Positions 1-7,564 of a DNA stretch of 47,438 bases are shown here, piece by piece (the first letter of the stretch is position 1; every line of letters starts with the position of its first letter). Both the position numbers and the translations under genes were made by a program. The stretch lies in the IMG/VR virus record IMGVR_UViG_3300018428_000041, positions 1 to 47,438 of that record. One strand, given 5' to 3'. The stretch is from a virus. The notes beneath the pieces are model-generated. The model did not search any database, had not been told where the DNA came from, and saw only the letters and a program-made list of their open reading frames with translations.

Positions 1-1
1 A

Positions 2-352
2 CAGTTTGAAAATTTAGATTTATTTCTTGAAAAATATAAAGAAATAGATTATGTAGTTGCTATGAGAGGTCATGGTCAAATGATAACGATAGGTATGAAT
101 ATACCTGGCATATATTTAAGCACGCAAGATAAAGTAAGAGACTTTTCAATTGAAAATGGATTTGAAGATTACAATGTTGATATGACAGACGAGTTCTGGT
201 TTGAAAAGCTAGAGAACTATATGGACAAACTCACAGAACATAAATCTAAGTACCTAAAAGACTGGTATGAGATTAGAGATGAATTTATAAAAAAATGTCA
301 CGATATAGATGAAAAGTGGTTTAAAGAAAAATTTAACAGATGGAGTGCATAA
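2..352 (+). CDS. Polysaccharide pyruvyl transferase family protein, C-terminal part (5' truncated)
   Basis: The frame is open from the window edge, so this is the end of a longer gene; the ATG at 62 is internal. The residues around it (VVAMRGHGQM, then IGMNIPGIYLSTQDK) match the C-terminal part of the pyruvyl transferase family, where an R-x-H-G segment lies in the nucleotide-binding half. Members transfer pyruvate from phosphoenolpyruvate to sugars of surface polysaccharides. Its 3' end overlaps the methyltransferase gene by 13 nt, so it is the upstream member of the glycan operon. Family assignment is from recognised motifs; the substrate cannot be seen. Confidence 0.7.
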   Translation, partial: QFENLDLFLEKYKEIDYVVAMRGHGQMITIGMNIPGIYLSTQDKVRDFSIENGFEDYNVDMTDEFWFEKLENYMDKLTEHKSKYLKDWYEIRDEFIKKCHDIDEKWFKEKFNRWSA

Positions 353-1038
353 TTTGTAACGGTAGTCTAAATAGAATTCAATATAAGGTAGATAGATGTA
401 CTAACTGTCAACATACCTATATCAGATACGACGGTGACGGATTACATTATCATAAGACTCTCTATCGTTCAGAAGGTCATGACGGTACTCGAGGAGGAGG
501 CGAAGTAGTAGATGGTAAATTTACAGATACGTTTCATCAAAGGAGACATGGTATTTGCCTAAATAGAATTAAGTTCTTAGAACCTATACTTAATAATGTA
601 GACAGTATATTAGACATAGGTGCAGGTGGAGGAACTTTTCTTAATATGGTTAAAGATAGAGTTAATTTAGCTGAAGGGACTGAAATAAGCGATATATGTA
701 ATAGTAATTTGTCTAGCGATGGCTATAAAATTTACCATGGAGCGTTTACTCAAATGAATATAAAAAAGACCTACGACTTAGTAACTTGCTGGCATGTGTT
801 AGAGCATATAGAAAACCTAAAAGACTTTCCTAAAAAACTTTACGACGTTACAGGTAAGTACGCAGTATTAGAAGTGCCTATCAACAGACACTTAAGGAAT
901 CCAGATAATAATTTTGATGGACATTTTCATTACTTTTCTGAAAAATCTCTACGATTATTATTTGAAGATTTATTTACTGTAGACTATATAAAAGACGGTG
1001 TACAGAAGCCATGTTTACAAATTAGATTAAGTAAGTAA
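340..1038 (+). CDS. Class I SAM-dependent methyltransferase with N-terminal zinc knuckle
   Basis: Residues 3-23 hold two CxxC pairs (C3/C6, C20/C23), a zinc-knuckle N-terminus common in sugar methyltransferases. The SAM-binding glycine loop LDIGAGGGTF is at residues 91-100, and the motif DLVTCWHVLEHIEN near 146-159 is the D/ExxxVLEH element of the Methyltransf_23/11 group. The C-terminus has the HFHYFSEKSL pattern of enzymes acting on nucleotide sugars or polysaccharides. It starts inside the pyruvyl transferase gene and ends in a TAATG overlap with the next gene, consistent with translational coupling. Likely role: O- or C-methylation of a phage-made glycan. The acceptor is unknown. Confidence 0.8.
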   Translation: MECIICNGSLNRIQYKVDRCTNCQHTYIRYDGDGLHYHKTLYRSEGHDGTRGGGEVVDGKFTDTFHQRRHGICLNRIKFLEPILNNVDSILDIGAGGGTFLNMVKDRVNLAEGTEISDICNSNLSSDGYKIYHGAFTQMNIKKTYDLVTCWHVLEHIENLKDFPKKLYDVTGKYAVLEVPINRHLRNPDNNFDGHFHYFSEKSLRLLFEDLFTVDYIKDGVQKPCLQIRLSK

Positions 1039-1742
1039 TGAACTTTCAAAAAAAATATACAGGCAGAGATATCTTAATAATAGGAGGTGGAACATCTACA
1101 TTAGATAGGAACTGGGATAAGTTAGTTAATGATAAAACATATATATGGACTTGTAACGACTTTTTTATGAACGAAAAAGTTTGTAATCAAAATATAGATC
1201 TCTTTCAATTAGGATGGACCACAGATTTAAAAGACCCAAGACTACTTAATAAGTTAAGAGAAAACAAACCTTTTACTTATTTCGAATATGATCATTATAA
1301 GAGTAAATGGAAGGAACCTCAATTTAAAGAGTTCCAGCAGAGTATAGGATATGCTGTTCCTGGTATGAATATTCCGATGGGAGATTTATATACTAGACCT
1401 GCACAGAAATCAGGAGCAATGTTTAGATTAATTTTACTTGCTCTACAGACATATGCAAGGAACATATACTTTGTTGGGTTTGATGGGTTCAATAAAGACT
1501 TTAGTAATGCTCATGCATTTACTGGTCATGTAGGATTAAAAGATACTGATACGAGAAGAGATTATTCAGGAACACCGTTATCGTATGTGACAGTCTTTCT
1601 TGATGCTTATGAAGCATTAGCCAATAACGAGACATGTAAGAGATTACAAAACTTAGGAGAAGGATTAGACTATAATTTAGGATCAAGGATAAGCAAAAGA
1701 TTCTTTCCATTAAGACCAGAAGTTTATGAAGCCATTAGATAG
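1038..1742 (+). CDS. DUF115/sialyltransferase-like putative glycosyltransferase
   Basis: A short N-terminal strand plus the loop DILIIGGGTSTLD (residues 11-23) and a later SGAMFRLILLALQ followed by NIYFVGFDGF recall the DUF115/MptE-like and GT29/42-like proteins, which read G-x-G-x-S near the start and a conserved SGA...G-x-D segment near the middle. These families handle nucleotide-activated or pterin substrates in surface glycan clusters. It overlaps the upstream gene by one base and the cytidylyltransferase gene by 17 nt, a natural pairing if it uses a CMP-activated sugar. The link to CMP-sugars is inference from position. Fold-level similarity is moderate, so function remains provisional. 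Confidence 0.5.
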   Translation: MNFQKKYTGRDILIIGGGTSTLDRNWDKLVNDKTYIWTCNDFFMNEKVCNQNIDLFQLGWTTDLKDPRLLNKLRENKPFTYFEYDHYKSKWKEPQFKEFQQSIGYAVPGMNIPMGDLYTRPAQKSGAMFRLILLALQTYARNIYFVGFDGFNKDFSNAHAFTGHVGLKDTDTRRDYSGTPLSYVTVFLDAYEALANNETCKRLQNLGEGLDYNLGSRISKRFFPLRPEVYEAIR

Positions 1743-2415
1743 TATAGCGATTGTAATCCAAGCAAGACTTAATAGTCAAAGAGTACCTAAGAAGATGATT
1801 AGACCATTTGCTGGTACTACTTTATTTGATTTAGTATTAGATAAAGTCATAGAAGCTTTACCATCTAAACAAGAACATATTTGGGCATCAGTATATGAGC
1901 CAGAGCTGTTTGATATTGCAATGAAAAAAGGTATCAATATTTTTAACAGAAGTAGAATATCAGCCAATAATGATGACTCTCTTCAAAAGATTTACGAATG
2001 GCATGATAAACTTCCTTCTGAGTACAAGTATGTTATGCTAGTTTCTGGTTGTAATCCATTGCTAAAGCCTGAGACTATTAGAGAGTTTTACAATCAATTA
2101 GTTAAACAAGAAGAAGAAAATTTATTTGCTGTCATGGAAAAGAAACAATACTATTGGAACAAAGAAGGTTCATTAGTAACACCATGGCCAGCAGATCAAA
2201 CTATTATGAATACAAAAGCAGTAGAACCTACATACGAAGCTGCTCATGTACTTTATGCATCCAGATTAGATATTATTAAAGATAATAGGTTCATGGGAGA
2301 CTTTCAAGCTCCTGGCGGTATAAAATTATTTAAGATGGATGAGTTAGAAGCATTTGATATAGATTACGAATGGCAGTTTGAAGTAGGAGAGAAATTATAT
2401 AATATGAATTTATGA
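1726..2415 (+). CDS. SpsF/NeuA-like sugar cytidylyltransferase
   Basis: The N-terminus carries the family signature I-Q-A-R-L-N-S-x-R-x-P-x-K (residues 11-22), the CTP-binding P-loop-like region of acylneuraminate and KDO cytidylyltransferases (CTP_transf_3). At 229 residues it matches the single-domain length. Such enzymes activate sialic, legionaminic or similar nonulosonic acids, or KDO, as CMP-sugars for glycosyltransferases. It lies between a sialyltransferase-like gene and the APS kinase gene, with a 17-nt overlap upstream and ATGA coupling downstream. A phage enzyme of this sort would provide a donor for a modified glycan. Exact sugar specificity cannot be read from the sequence. Confidence 0.75.
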   Translation: MKPLDSIAIVIQARLNSQRVPKKMIRPFAGTTLFDLVLDKVIEALPSKQEHIWASVYEPELFDIAMKKGINIFNRSRISANNDDSLQKIYEWHDKLPSEYKYVMLVSGCNPLLKPETIREFYNQLVKQEEENLFAVMEKKQYYWNKEGSLVTPWPADQTIMNTKAVEPTYEAAHVLYASRLDIIKDNRFMGDFQAPGGIKLFKMDELEAFDIDYEWQFEVGEKLYNMNL

Positions 2416-2846
2416 TATACTGGTTTACAGGACAGCCATGTGCTGGCAAGACAACTCTAGCAGATAAACTAAAAGAAAGATTACCTAATGCTTTTAGAAT
2501 AGATGGTGACGACATAAGAGAGTTACTTTCTAACAAAGATTATTCGATTAAAGGTAGAGTAGAAAACGTAAGTACTGCACAACGCATTGCCCACTATCTA
2601 CATAACCAAGGACATGATGTAATCGTATCTTTAGTAGCTCCCTACATTGATCAACGAGAAGATTTCAAAAAACTTATCGGTATTGAGAATATGGTTGAAT
2701 TCTACGTTCATACTTCTGAACCTAGAGAAAGAGATCATTTTAAAGCAATTGCATATGTCCCTCCAGTTTCTAACTATATAGATATCGATACTACTCATGA
2801 TACCCCAGAACAGAGCTTTGAGATAATTAAAAAATGGATTTATTAA
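2412..2846 (+). CDS. cysC: Adenylylsulfate (APS) kinase-like protein
   Basis: Walker A GQPCAGKTT is at residues 7-15, followed by RIDGDDIREL (29-38), the I/L-D-G-D-x-x-R motif of APS kinases, then a G-R-x-E-N segment and VIVSLVAPYIDQRE, matching the strand that carries the S-P-Y-x-x-x-R element. APS kinase phosphorylates adenylylsulfate to PAPS, the sulfate donor of sulfotransferases. At 144 residues it is shorter than typical CysC (about 200); the usual lid region with its GLY motif appears reduced. It is coupled by ATGA to the upstream gene. A sulfotransferase-like gene lies three genes downstream, supporting a PAPS role over a generic P-loop kinase. Confidence 0.8.
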   Translation: MIYWFTGQPCAGKTTLADKLKERLPNAFRIDGDDIRELLSNKDYSIKGRVENVSTAQRIAHYLHNQGHDVIVSLVAPYIDQREDFKKLIGIENMVEFYVHTSEPRERDHFKAIAYVPPVSNYIDIDTTHDTPEQSFEIIKKWIY

Positions 2847-3199
2847 TGGAAAAGAAAAACACTTACTTTGTAGATATAGACGGAACTATATTTATATATA
2901 GAAAATTTGAAACATATACTGAGACTGATGCTCAGGTTATTAAAGAGTCAAAACAGTTCTTGCAAAAAGTTAGAGATGAAGGACATACTATAATCCTAAC
3001 TACAGCTAGACCAAAAAGTTTAAGGTTACATACTGAGTATGAACTTAATGTCAATAATATTCCTTATGATGAATTGATAATGGAGATAGGAAGAGGACCT
3101 AGGTATTTAATCAACGACGTAGACCCTAAAAAACCAGATCAGTTAAGAGCAATCGGCTGGAATTTAGTTAGAGATGCAGGTATAAAAGGAAACAAATGA
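2846..3199 (+). CDS. HAD-superfamily phosphatase-like protein
   Basis: VDIDGT (Asp10 and Asp12 from the ATG at 2846) is HAD motif I, TTARP is motif II, and LINDVDPKK is a reduced motif IV. At 117 residues it has no large cap domain, like KDO-8-P or capsule-type phosphatases and the small phage HAD proteins. I chose the ATG at 2846 because it overlaps the stop of the APS kinase gene as TAATG, as elsewhere in the operon; an ATG 12 nt earlier is possible. A role in dephosphorylating a sugar intermediate, or 3'-phosphoadenosine phosphate left by sulfotransfer, is possible but not shown by the sequence. Confidence 0.65.
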   Translation: MEKKNTYFVDIDGTIFIYRKFETYTETDAQVIKESKQFLQKVRDEGHTIILTTARPKSLRLHTEYELNVNNIPYDELIMEIGRGPRYLINDVDPKKPDQLRAIGWNLVRDAGIKGNK

Positions 3200-3552
3200 A
3201 AAAGTATAGCTTATTTATAGGACGTTGGCAACCTTGGCATGATGGTCATCGATGGTTGATTGATCAAAGATTAAAAGAAGGTAAGCATGTTTGGATAGCA
3301 ATCAGAGATGTAGAGCCAGATGAAGATAATCCTTGGACAGCTCAACAAATACTTATGAATTTAGAGTATAGATTAGGTGAGCTTATTCAAGAAGGTAAGA
3401 TACGTATCTCTATTATACCTGATATTGAATCTATTAACTACGGTAGAGGAGTTGGATACGAAGTTATTGAACACGTTCCCCCAGATGATATAAAAGAAAT
3501 ATCAGCTACTAAGATTAGAAAACAAATGAAAAATGACGGTGAGCTAAAATGA
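3196..3552 (+). CDS. HxGH-type nucleotidylyltransferase (cytidylyl/NMN adenylyltransferase-like)
   Basis: Residues 9-18 read GRWQPWHDGH, the G-R-x-Q-P-x-H-x-G-H signature of the nucleotidyltransferase alpha/beta-phosphodiesterase superfamily, and ISATKIR near residues 102-108 is the matching C-terminal S/T-x-x-R motif. At 118 residues it is a minimal single-domain form. NadM-like NMN adenylyltransferases and glycerol-3-phosphate or sugar-phosphate cytidylyltransferases share these motifs, so the substrate is open. ATGA overlaps on both sides place it in the sulfation group. ATP sulfurylase has a related fold, but its signature differs and its size is far larger, so I do not call it that. Confidence 0.7.
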   Translation: MKKYSLFIGRWQPWHDGHRWLIDQRLKEGKHVWIAIRDVEPDEDNPWTAQQILMNLEYRLGELIQEGKIRISIIPDIESINYGRGVGYEVIEHVPPDDIKEISATKIRKQMKNDGELK

Positions 3553-4067
3553 AAATTTTAATTCTACACACACCTAGAGTTGGTGCTACCTCTCTAATGG
3601 AATCTCTTGCTAAGGAACACAATGCTGTTGCTGTTAAGAATCCAATTAGTGAAGTTTTTACTGATGAGAACATACCTTGGGAAGAAGAAAACTTAGTAGT
3701 TAAACAAGATATGTTGTATCCCTTAGGTAATAAGTACGATGTAGATAGTGATAAAGTAAATTTTTATACAGAGTTAGCTGGTAAATTTGATATAGTTAGA
3801 TTAATAGTACGAAATGATTTAGTATCACAGGCAGAAAGCTTTGGGTATATGTTGGATAATCCTGAGCAGGAAGGCAAAAAGTATAACTACAGAAAAATAA
3901 GTGAAGAACATTTATTAAATTGTTTAGTACATGTACAGCAGTTAGAAGTTGGTTTGAGAAAAGTAAGGGCTAAAATAAATGGAGAAATAGAATGTTATGA
4001 AGATTTGTTCGATCAATTTAGTGCTGCAAGGCATAGACAAATTAAAGAAGAAGGTAGATTAATATAA
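3549..4067 (+). CDS. Sulfotransferase-like protein
   Basis: The N-terminus reads LHTPRVGATSLMESL; P-R-x-G-x-T-S-L corresponds to the 5'-phosphosulfate-binding loop of PAPS sulfotransferases. Further on, LIVRNDLVSQAESF resembles the 3'-phosphate-binding segment (R-x-D-x-x-x-Q-A-x-S) of Stf0-type enzymes. At 172 residues it is short, close to a minimal core. It should transfer sulfate from PAPS to an acceptor hydroxyl, probably on a glycan given its neighbours. It lies 3' of the APS kinase gene, which would supply PAPS, and overlaps the DUF2061 gene by one base. The assignment rests on motifs and context together. Confidence 0.65.
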   Translation: MKILILHTPRVGATSLMESLAKEHNAVAVKNPISEVFTDENIPWEEENLVVKQDMLYPLGNKYDVDSDKVNFYTELAGKFDIVRLIVRNDLVSQAESFGYMLDNPEQEGKKYNYRKISEEHLLNCLVHVQQLEVGLRKVRAKINGEIECYEDLFDQFSAARHRQIKEEGRLI

Positions 4068-4282
4068 TGGTAAGTAGAAAAAGACATATACTTAAAACTA
4101 TCACTTGGAGAATAATAGGTACATTAGATACTATGATTCTTTCATGGATAATTACAGGCAATTGGAAATTTGGAATTGCTATCGGGGGTGTCGAGTTAAT
4201 AACAAAAATGGTTCTTTATTATTTCCACGAAAGAGCCTGGTATAGGTTTAGTAAATATGGAGTTAAAAAAACTAATAAGTAA
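4067..4282 (+). CDS. DUF2061 small membrane protein
   Basis: A 71-residue protein with a basic start (VSRKRHILKTITWRIIGTLD) and two hydrophobic segments, roughly residues 17-32 and 36-52, ending in FHERAWYRFSKYG. This is the DUF2061 pattern: K-x-x-x-W-R, two helices, then H-E-R-x-W. The biochemical role of DUF2061 is unknown. I recall members lying near sulfate-activation genes in bacteria, and its place right after a sulfotransferase-like gene fits that, but the association needs a database check. It starts at the last base of the sulfotransferase stop codon and overlaps the next gene by 26 nt. Confidence 0.8.
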   Translation: MVSRKRHILKTITWRIIGTLDTMILSWIITGNWKFGIAIGGVELITKMVLYYFHERAWYRFSKYGVKKTNK

Positions 4283-5054
4283 AGTAGACGATAGTTACGA
4301 AAGAATAAAGTTACTTAAAGACGCTTGTAAAGGAGAAACTATATACATTACTACTCCTGGTCCTTCCTTGACTTCTCACAATAGAGATATATTAGTAGAA
4401 AAACTAAAAGATAAGATAGTTCTTGCATGTAAGCAATCATATAATTACGTTAAAGAAGTTGCCACCTTTCATCTAATGTCAGCCTATGGATACCAACCTT
4501 ATGATTACTACTCAGATGATACTATAGTTCATTGGCAGCTTACTGCTATGAATGTACCAGGTGAGTTACAAAGAATAAAACAGGAATGGAAACATAAAGC
4601 AGATATAATGATTCCATGTTACTCTACTCCTTGGGTTGATATGTATAACACTACGGCATTTAGTAGACGATTTGATCAATTCGAATCATACAGTGAAGGA
4701 AAGATTATTTGGGGACCTGGTATAATGTATGAATCAGGTATTCCTTTAGCTATGCATTTAGGAGCTAAAGAAATAGTTACTATAGGATGGGATATTGGAG
4801 ACTTATCTAAATTTGAAAGTGAAAAAGGATACAAATTAGGAGATGACGATTGGAGAAAAGAGCATGCTGAGGATTTATATGCTGAAGGAGTGCATGCTGG
4901 AGCAGGACCTGATTATGAAGAATTAAAAGAGACTATCGATAGCACGAAAGAAATGTACGATTATTTCTTGGAAAAGGGAATTAAATTTCGTATATTATCT
5001 AATACCAGCCCTGCTGATGGTAGATTTAAACGTATTACTATAGATGAGTTATAA
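4257..5054 (+). CDS. DUF115/MptE-like protein, putative glycosyltransferase
   Basis: TIYITTPGPSLTSHNRDIL, at about residues 29-47, matches the G-P-S-L loop of DUF115-like proteins, followed by a strand predicting a nucleotide-binding fold (KIVLACKQSY). Later AMHLGAKEIVTIGWDIGDL is the second conserved strand. This is the second member of this broad group in the operon, but the two sequences differ strongly outside the loops. It overlaps the DUF2061 gene by 26 nt and the next gene by 11 nt. Donor and acceptor are unknown; membership of the glycan operon is the main functional clue. Confidence 0.5.
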   Translation: MELKKLISKVDDSYERIKLLKDACKGETIYITTPGPSLTSHNRDILVEKLKDKIVLACKQSYNYVKEVATFHLMSAYGYQPYDYYSDDTIVHWQLTAMNVPGELQRIKQEWKHKADIMIPCYSTPWVDMYNTTAFSRRFDQFESYSEGKIIWGPGIMYESGIPLAMHLGAKEIVTIGWDIGDLSKFESEKGYKLGDDDWRKEHAEDLYAEGVHAGAGPDYEELKETIDSTKEMYDYFLEKGIKFRILSNTSPADGRFKRITIDEL

Positions 5055-5859
5055 ATTAGCAATATACATAAAAACTTATAGTGGAGATTTTTTAAGGATT
5101 AAAAACCTTTTGAGATCAATACAAGAATTTAATATTGATGATATACCTGTATTTATATCTTGTCCTAGAGATCAATCTGGTTCTCTATTCTCAATGATTG
5201 GTAAAGAAGGATATACTTATATACCTGATGAGTATATATTTACTCCTTCATATAGAATACCCGGATGGGAAGAACAAATGCTTGTTAAATTAAATGCTTG
5301 GAAAAACATCGATGCTGACAACCTTCTTATTATAGATTCAGATGCTGAGTTTGTTAGGGAGTTTTACTTAGATGATTTTATAGCATACGATAATGTACCT
5401 TATACTATCATGCATGAGAATAAGCAAGTATCAGAATATGAGGCAGCTCTCAAGGGTGGTGATTATTCTAAGACTGGGTATGTTAAAGCAGTATTAGCCT
5501 ACAGAGAGTTGTTTGGAGGTAAATCTAAGAAGATATACGATTATGGACCTAATCCTCACTTATGGTCTAGGAAAGTATTAGAAAGCTTCGAAGAAAATTA
5601 TCTTAAGTATAATGACTTAACTATGGAAAACTTCTGTTTTGGTATAAAGAGTCAGTATGATATACATTTTAGAGAGACGTTAACATACGGAGAGTATCTT
5701 TTAGCTGGTAGAGCAATAGATATAGTTCCTTGTGGGCCTTTCTTTAAAACGTATCATTGGAAAGAGATGTGGGACTTTGAAGAAGGTACTGGGTTAGAGT
5801 TAAAAGATAATATAAAGAAAAGTTATTTAGGTATCATTAAACAATCTAATTGGTCATGA
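5044..5859 (+). CDS. DUF6492-like putative glycosyltransferase
   Basis: The N-terminal LAIYIKTYSGDFLRIKNLLRSI and the acidic triad LLIIDSDAEFV (near residues 96-106) fit a GT-A fold with a D-x-D metal/nucleotide-sugar site, as in DUF6492 proteins. A later YDYGPNPHLWSRKVL segment is also typical of that group. Length (271) is that of a single GT-A domain. It overlaps its upstream neighbour by 11 nt and its downstream one by 4 nt (ATGA). It is probably cytosolic, as no signal or membrane segment is visible. Sugar specificity is unknown. Confidence 0.55.
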   Translation: MSYKLAIYIKTYSGDFLRIKNLLRSIQEFNIDDIPVFISCPRDQSGSLFSMIGKEGYTYIPDEYIFTPSYRIPGWEEQMLVKLNAWKNIDADNLLIIDSDAEFVREFYLDDFIAYDNVPYTIMHENKQVSEYEAALKGGDYSKTGYVKAVLAYRELFGGKSKKIYDYGPNPHLWSRKVLESFEENYLKYNDLTMENFCFGIKSQYDIHFRETLTYGEYLLAGRAIDIVPCGPFFKTYHWKEMWDFEEGTGLELKDNIKKSYLGIIKQSNWS

Positions 5860-6734
5860 TATTATATCAAGTACATCATATGTGGTATGAGACTAGCATG
5901 ATAGACGAATGCTGGACATCGGTAAATAATGCATTAAAAGCTGCACCTAATGTTGATGTAAAGATACAGATATGTTTTAATTTTCAAACCTATATTGAAA
6001 AACCAAAAGGTGATATTAGAGTAATGTTAGAAAAGCATCAAGGTCATCCTTTGTTTAGAGATAACGATATAGATGTTACTATAAAAGATGATAATGATCC
6101 ATTTTACAACATAGCCGATTGGAGAAGAGAAGTGTATGATCCTAAAGCTAAGTACACAGTATGGGGTGAAACAGATACTATCTTACCTAGAGATTTTTTT
6201 GCTATACTAGATATGGTCAACATAGAACAGCCTCATGTATTAACATTTGCTGGTAGGCCGATGTGGGACAATAGTTGGGATGTAGTAACGCATGAAAAAC
6301 TATTAGGATACTCTAAGCCTTGTCAATGTGGTGATGAGCATAGAGAAGATTGTATTGAATTATTAGAAGCACCTCTTAAATATAAAGACTATATAACTCA
6401 GGAGGAACTAGATAAGTTCAATGATGAGGCTGGTGATATAAAAATAGAACAGGTACCTTGGAAGATTGATGGCAGTACGGTTTGTGTATCAGGAGGTTTA
6501 GAAACACCTTTTATTGCTCCTGGAATGCATTTTGTTAGATAGGATACTTGTTTAGAATTTTATCTTAGAAAGAAAAATATACCTCAAGTATGTATTAAGT
6601 CTAGGTTAAAAGGACATAATTACAAACACCCTAACAAAAGAGTAGGGACTGATTCTACTAGAAATGATAAAGTATTTAAAAAGTATGCTGATGTAAGTAT
6701 AGAATCAATGCAAAAATTTATAAGTGAACTATGA
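5856..6734 (+). CDS. Putative GT-A glycosyltransferase with in-frame amber codon at 6540-6542
   Basis: The reading frame starts at the ATG that overlaps the preceding TGA. It has a GT-A-like layout with an acidic motif WGETDTILPRDF in the middle. A TAG at codon 229 interrupts it after APGMHFVR, but the same frame continues for 63 sense codons (DTCLEFYLRKKNIPQVCIKS and on) to a TGA at 6732-6734 that forms a perfect ATGA overlap with the next gene. The exact fit of the extended end to the operon spacing argues that the full frame is the ancestral gene. Whether the amber is read through, is a mutation or is an assembly error cannot be told here. A two-His/two-Cys patch (CQCGDEHREDC) lies just before the last third. 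Confidence 0.6.
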
Positions 6735-7564
6735 TAACATTTTGTATAAGTACCTATAATAATTTACCTTATTTAAAACTAGCTGTAGATTCAGTTAGAA
6801 CATATTCATATTGGAAAGATGCTCCATTTATTATCCATGCAGAAAATTGTACTGATGGAACAAATGAGTGGTTAAAAGAAAATGCTTTAGATTTAAATCT
6901 AGAGTTTTATATCGATAAAAATGATAAACCAAAAGGGATAGGAGGAGGAATGAACTTCTGTGCCGAAAAAGTCAAAACAGAATACATTAACTTTCTTCAC
7001 TCAGACTTTTATGTCACCCAGAACTGGGATTTGGAACTAATGAAAGTTCACGAACAATTCCCAGAAAAAAAACTTTGGGTCAATTCATTTCGAATTGAGC
7101 CGAATATGTTTGGTGACCAAGACAGACCAGGTACCCATTTCGTACCAAAGAATGCTTTTGGTGCTTACCATGATGATTTCAACCCTATCAGAATGTGTAA
7201 ATATGCTAATGAGTTAGCGGAAAAAAATGATTTCCTTATTCCTAAAGGAGAAGGAGTATCTGGTCTGGTGAAGAAAAGTGTATGGGATGAAACTGGAGGT
7301 AATGATCCTTTATTTGCTCCTACAAGTTGGGATGACTATGATTTATTTTGGAGGATGTTACAGAATGGAGTAGAGTTTTTGATGCCTACTAAATAGGTTG
7401 TATGGCATTTTGGAGCTAGAGGCTCTCATAGATTAGAAGAAAATAATAATCAAACCTCAGATAGACAAAGAATGTCTGAACAAGCTAATGCTCAAAAGTT
7501 TTTTAATAAATGGGGAGGGTTACCAAAGTTTAACGAATATGGAATGATATGCGACATACAGTAA
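6731..7564 (+). CDS. Family 2 glycosyltransferase with in-frame amber codon at 7394-7396
   Basis: MITFCISTYNNLPYLKLAVD and the later INFLHSDFYVTQNWD are classic GT2 (GT-A) elements: nucleotide-binding start and D-x-D-like H-S-D. WDETGGNDPLFAPTSWDDYD is the acceptor-side E/D-D motif. A TAG at codon 222 follows EFLMPTK, yet the frame continues VVWHFGARGSH, a C-terminal element seen in related GT2 enzymes, and ends at a TAA at 7562-7564, overlapping the next gene by 16 nt like other pairs in this operon. Together with the neighbour upstream, it is the second consecutive gene with one internal amber. The catalytic core lies before the stop, so a shortened product might retain partial function. 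Confidence 0.7.

Noticed and set aside
3196-3552. ATP sulfurylase to complete the PAPS pathway
   Set aside because: The HxGH motif fits, but the signature G-R-x-Q-P-x-H and the 118-aa size fit small nucleotidylyltransferases; sulfurylases are far longer.
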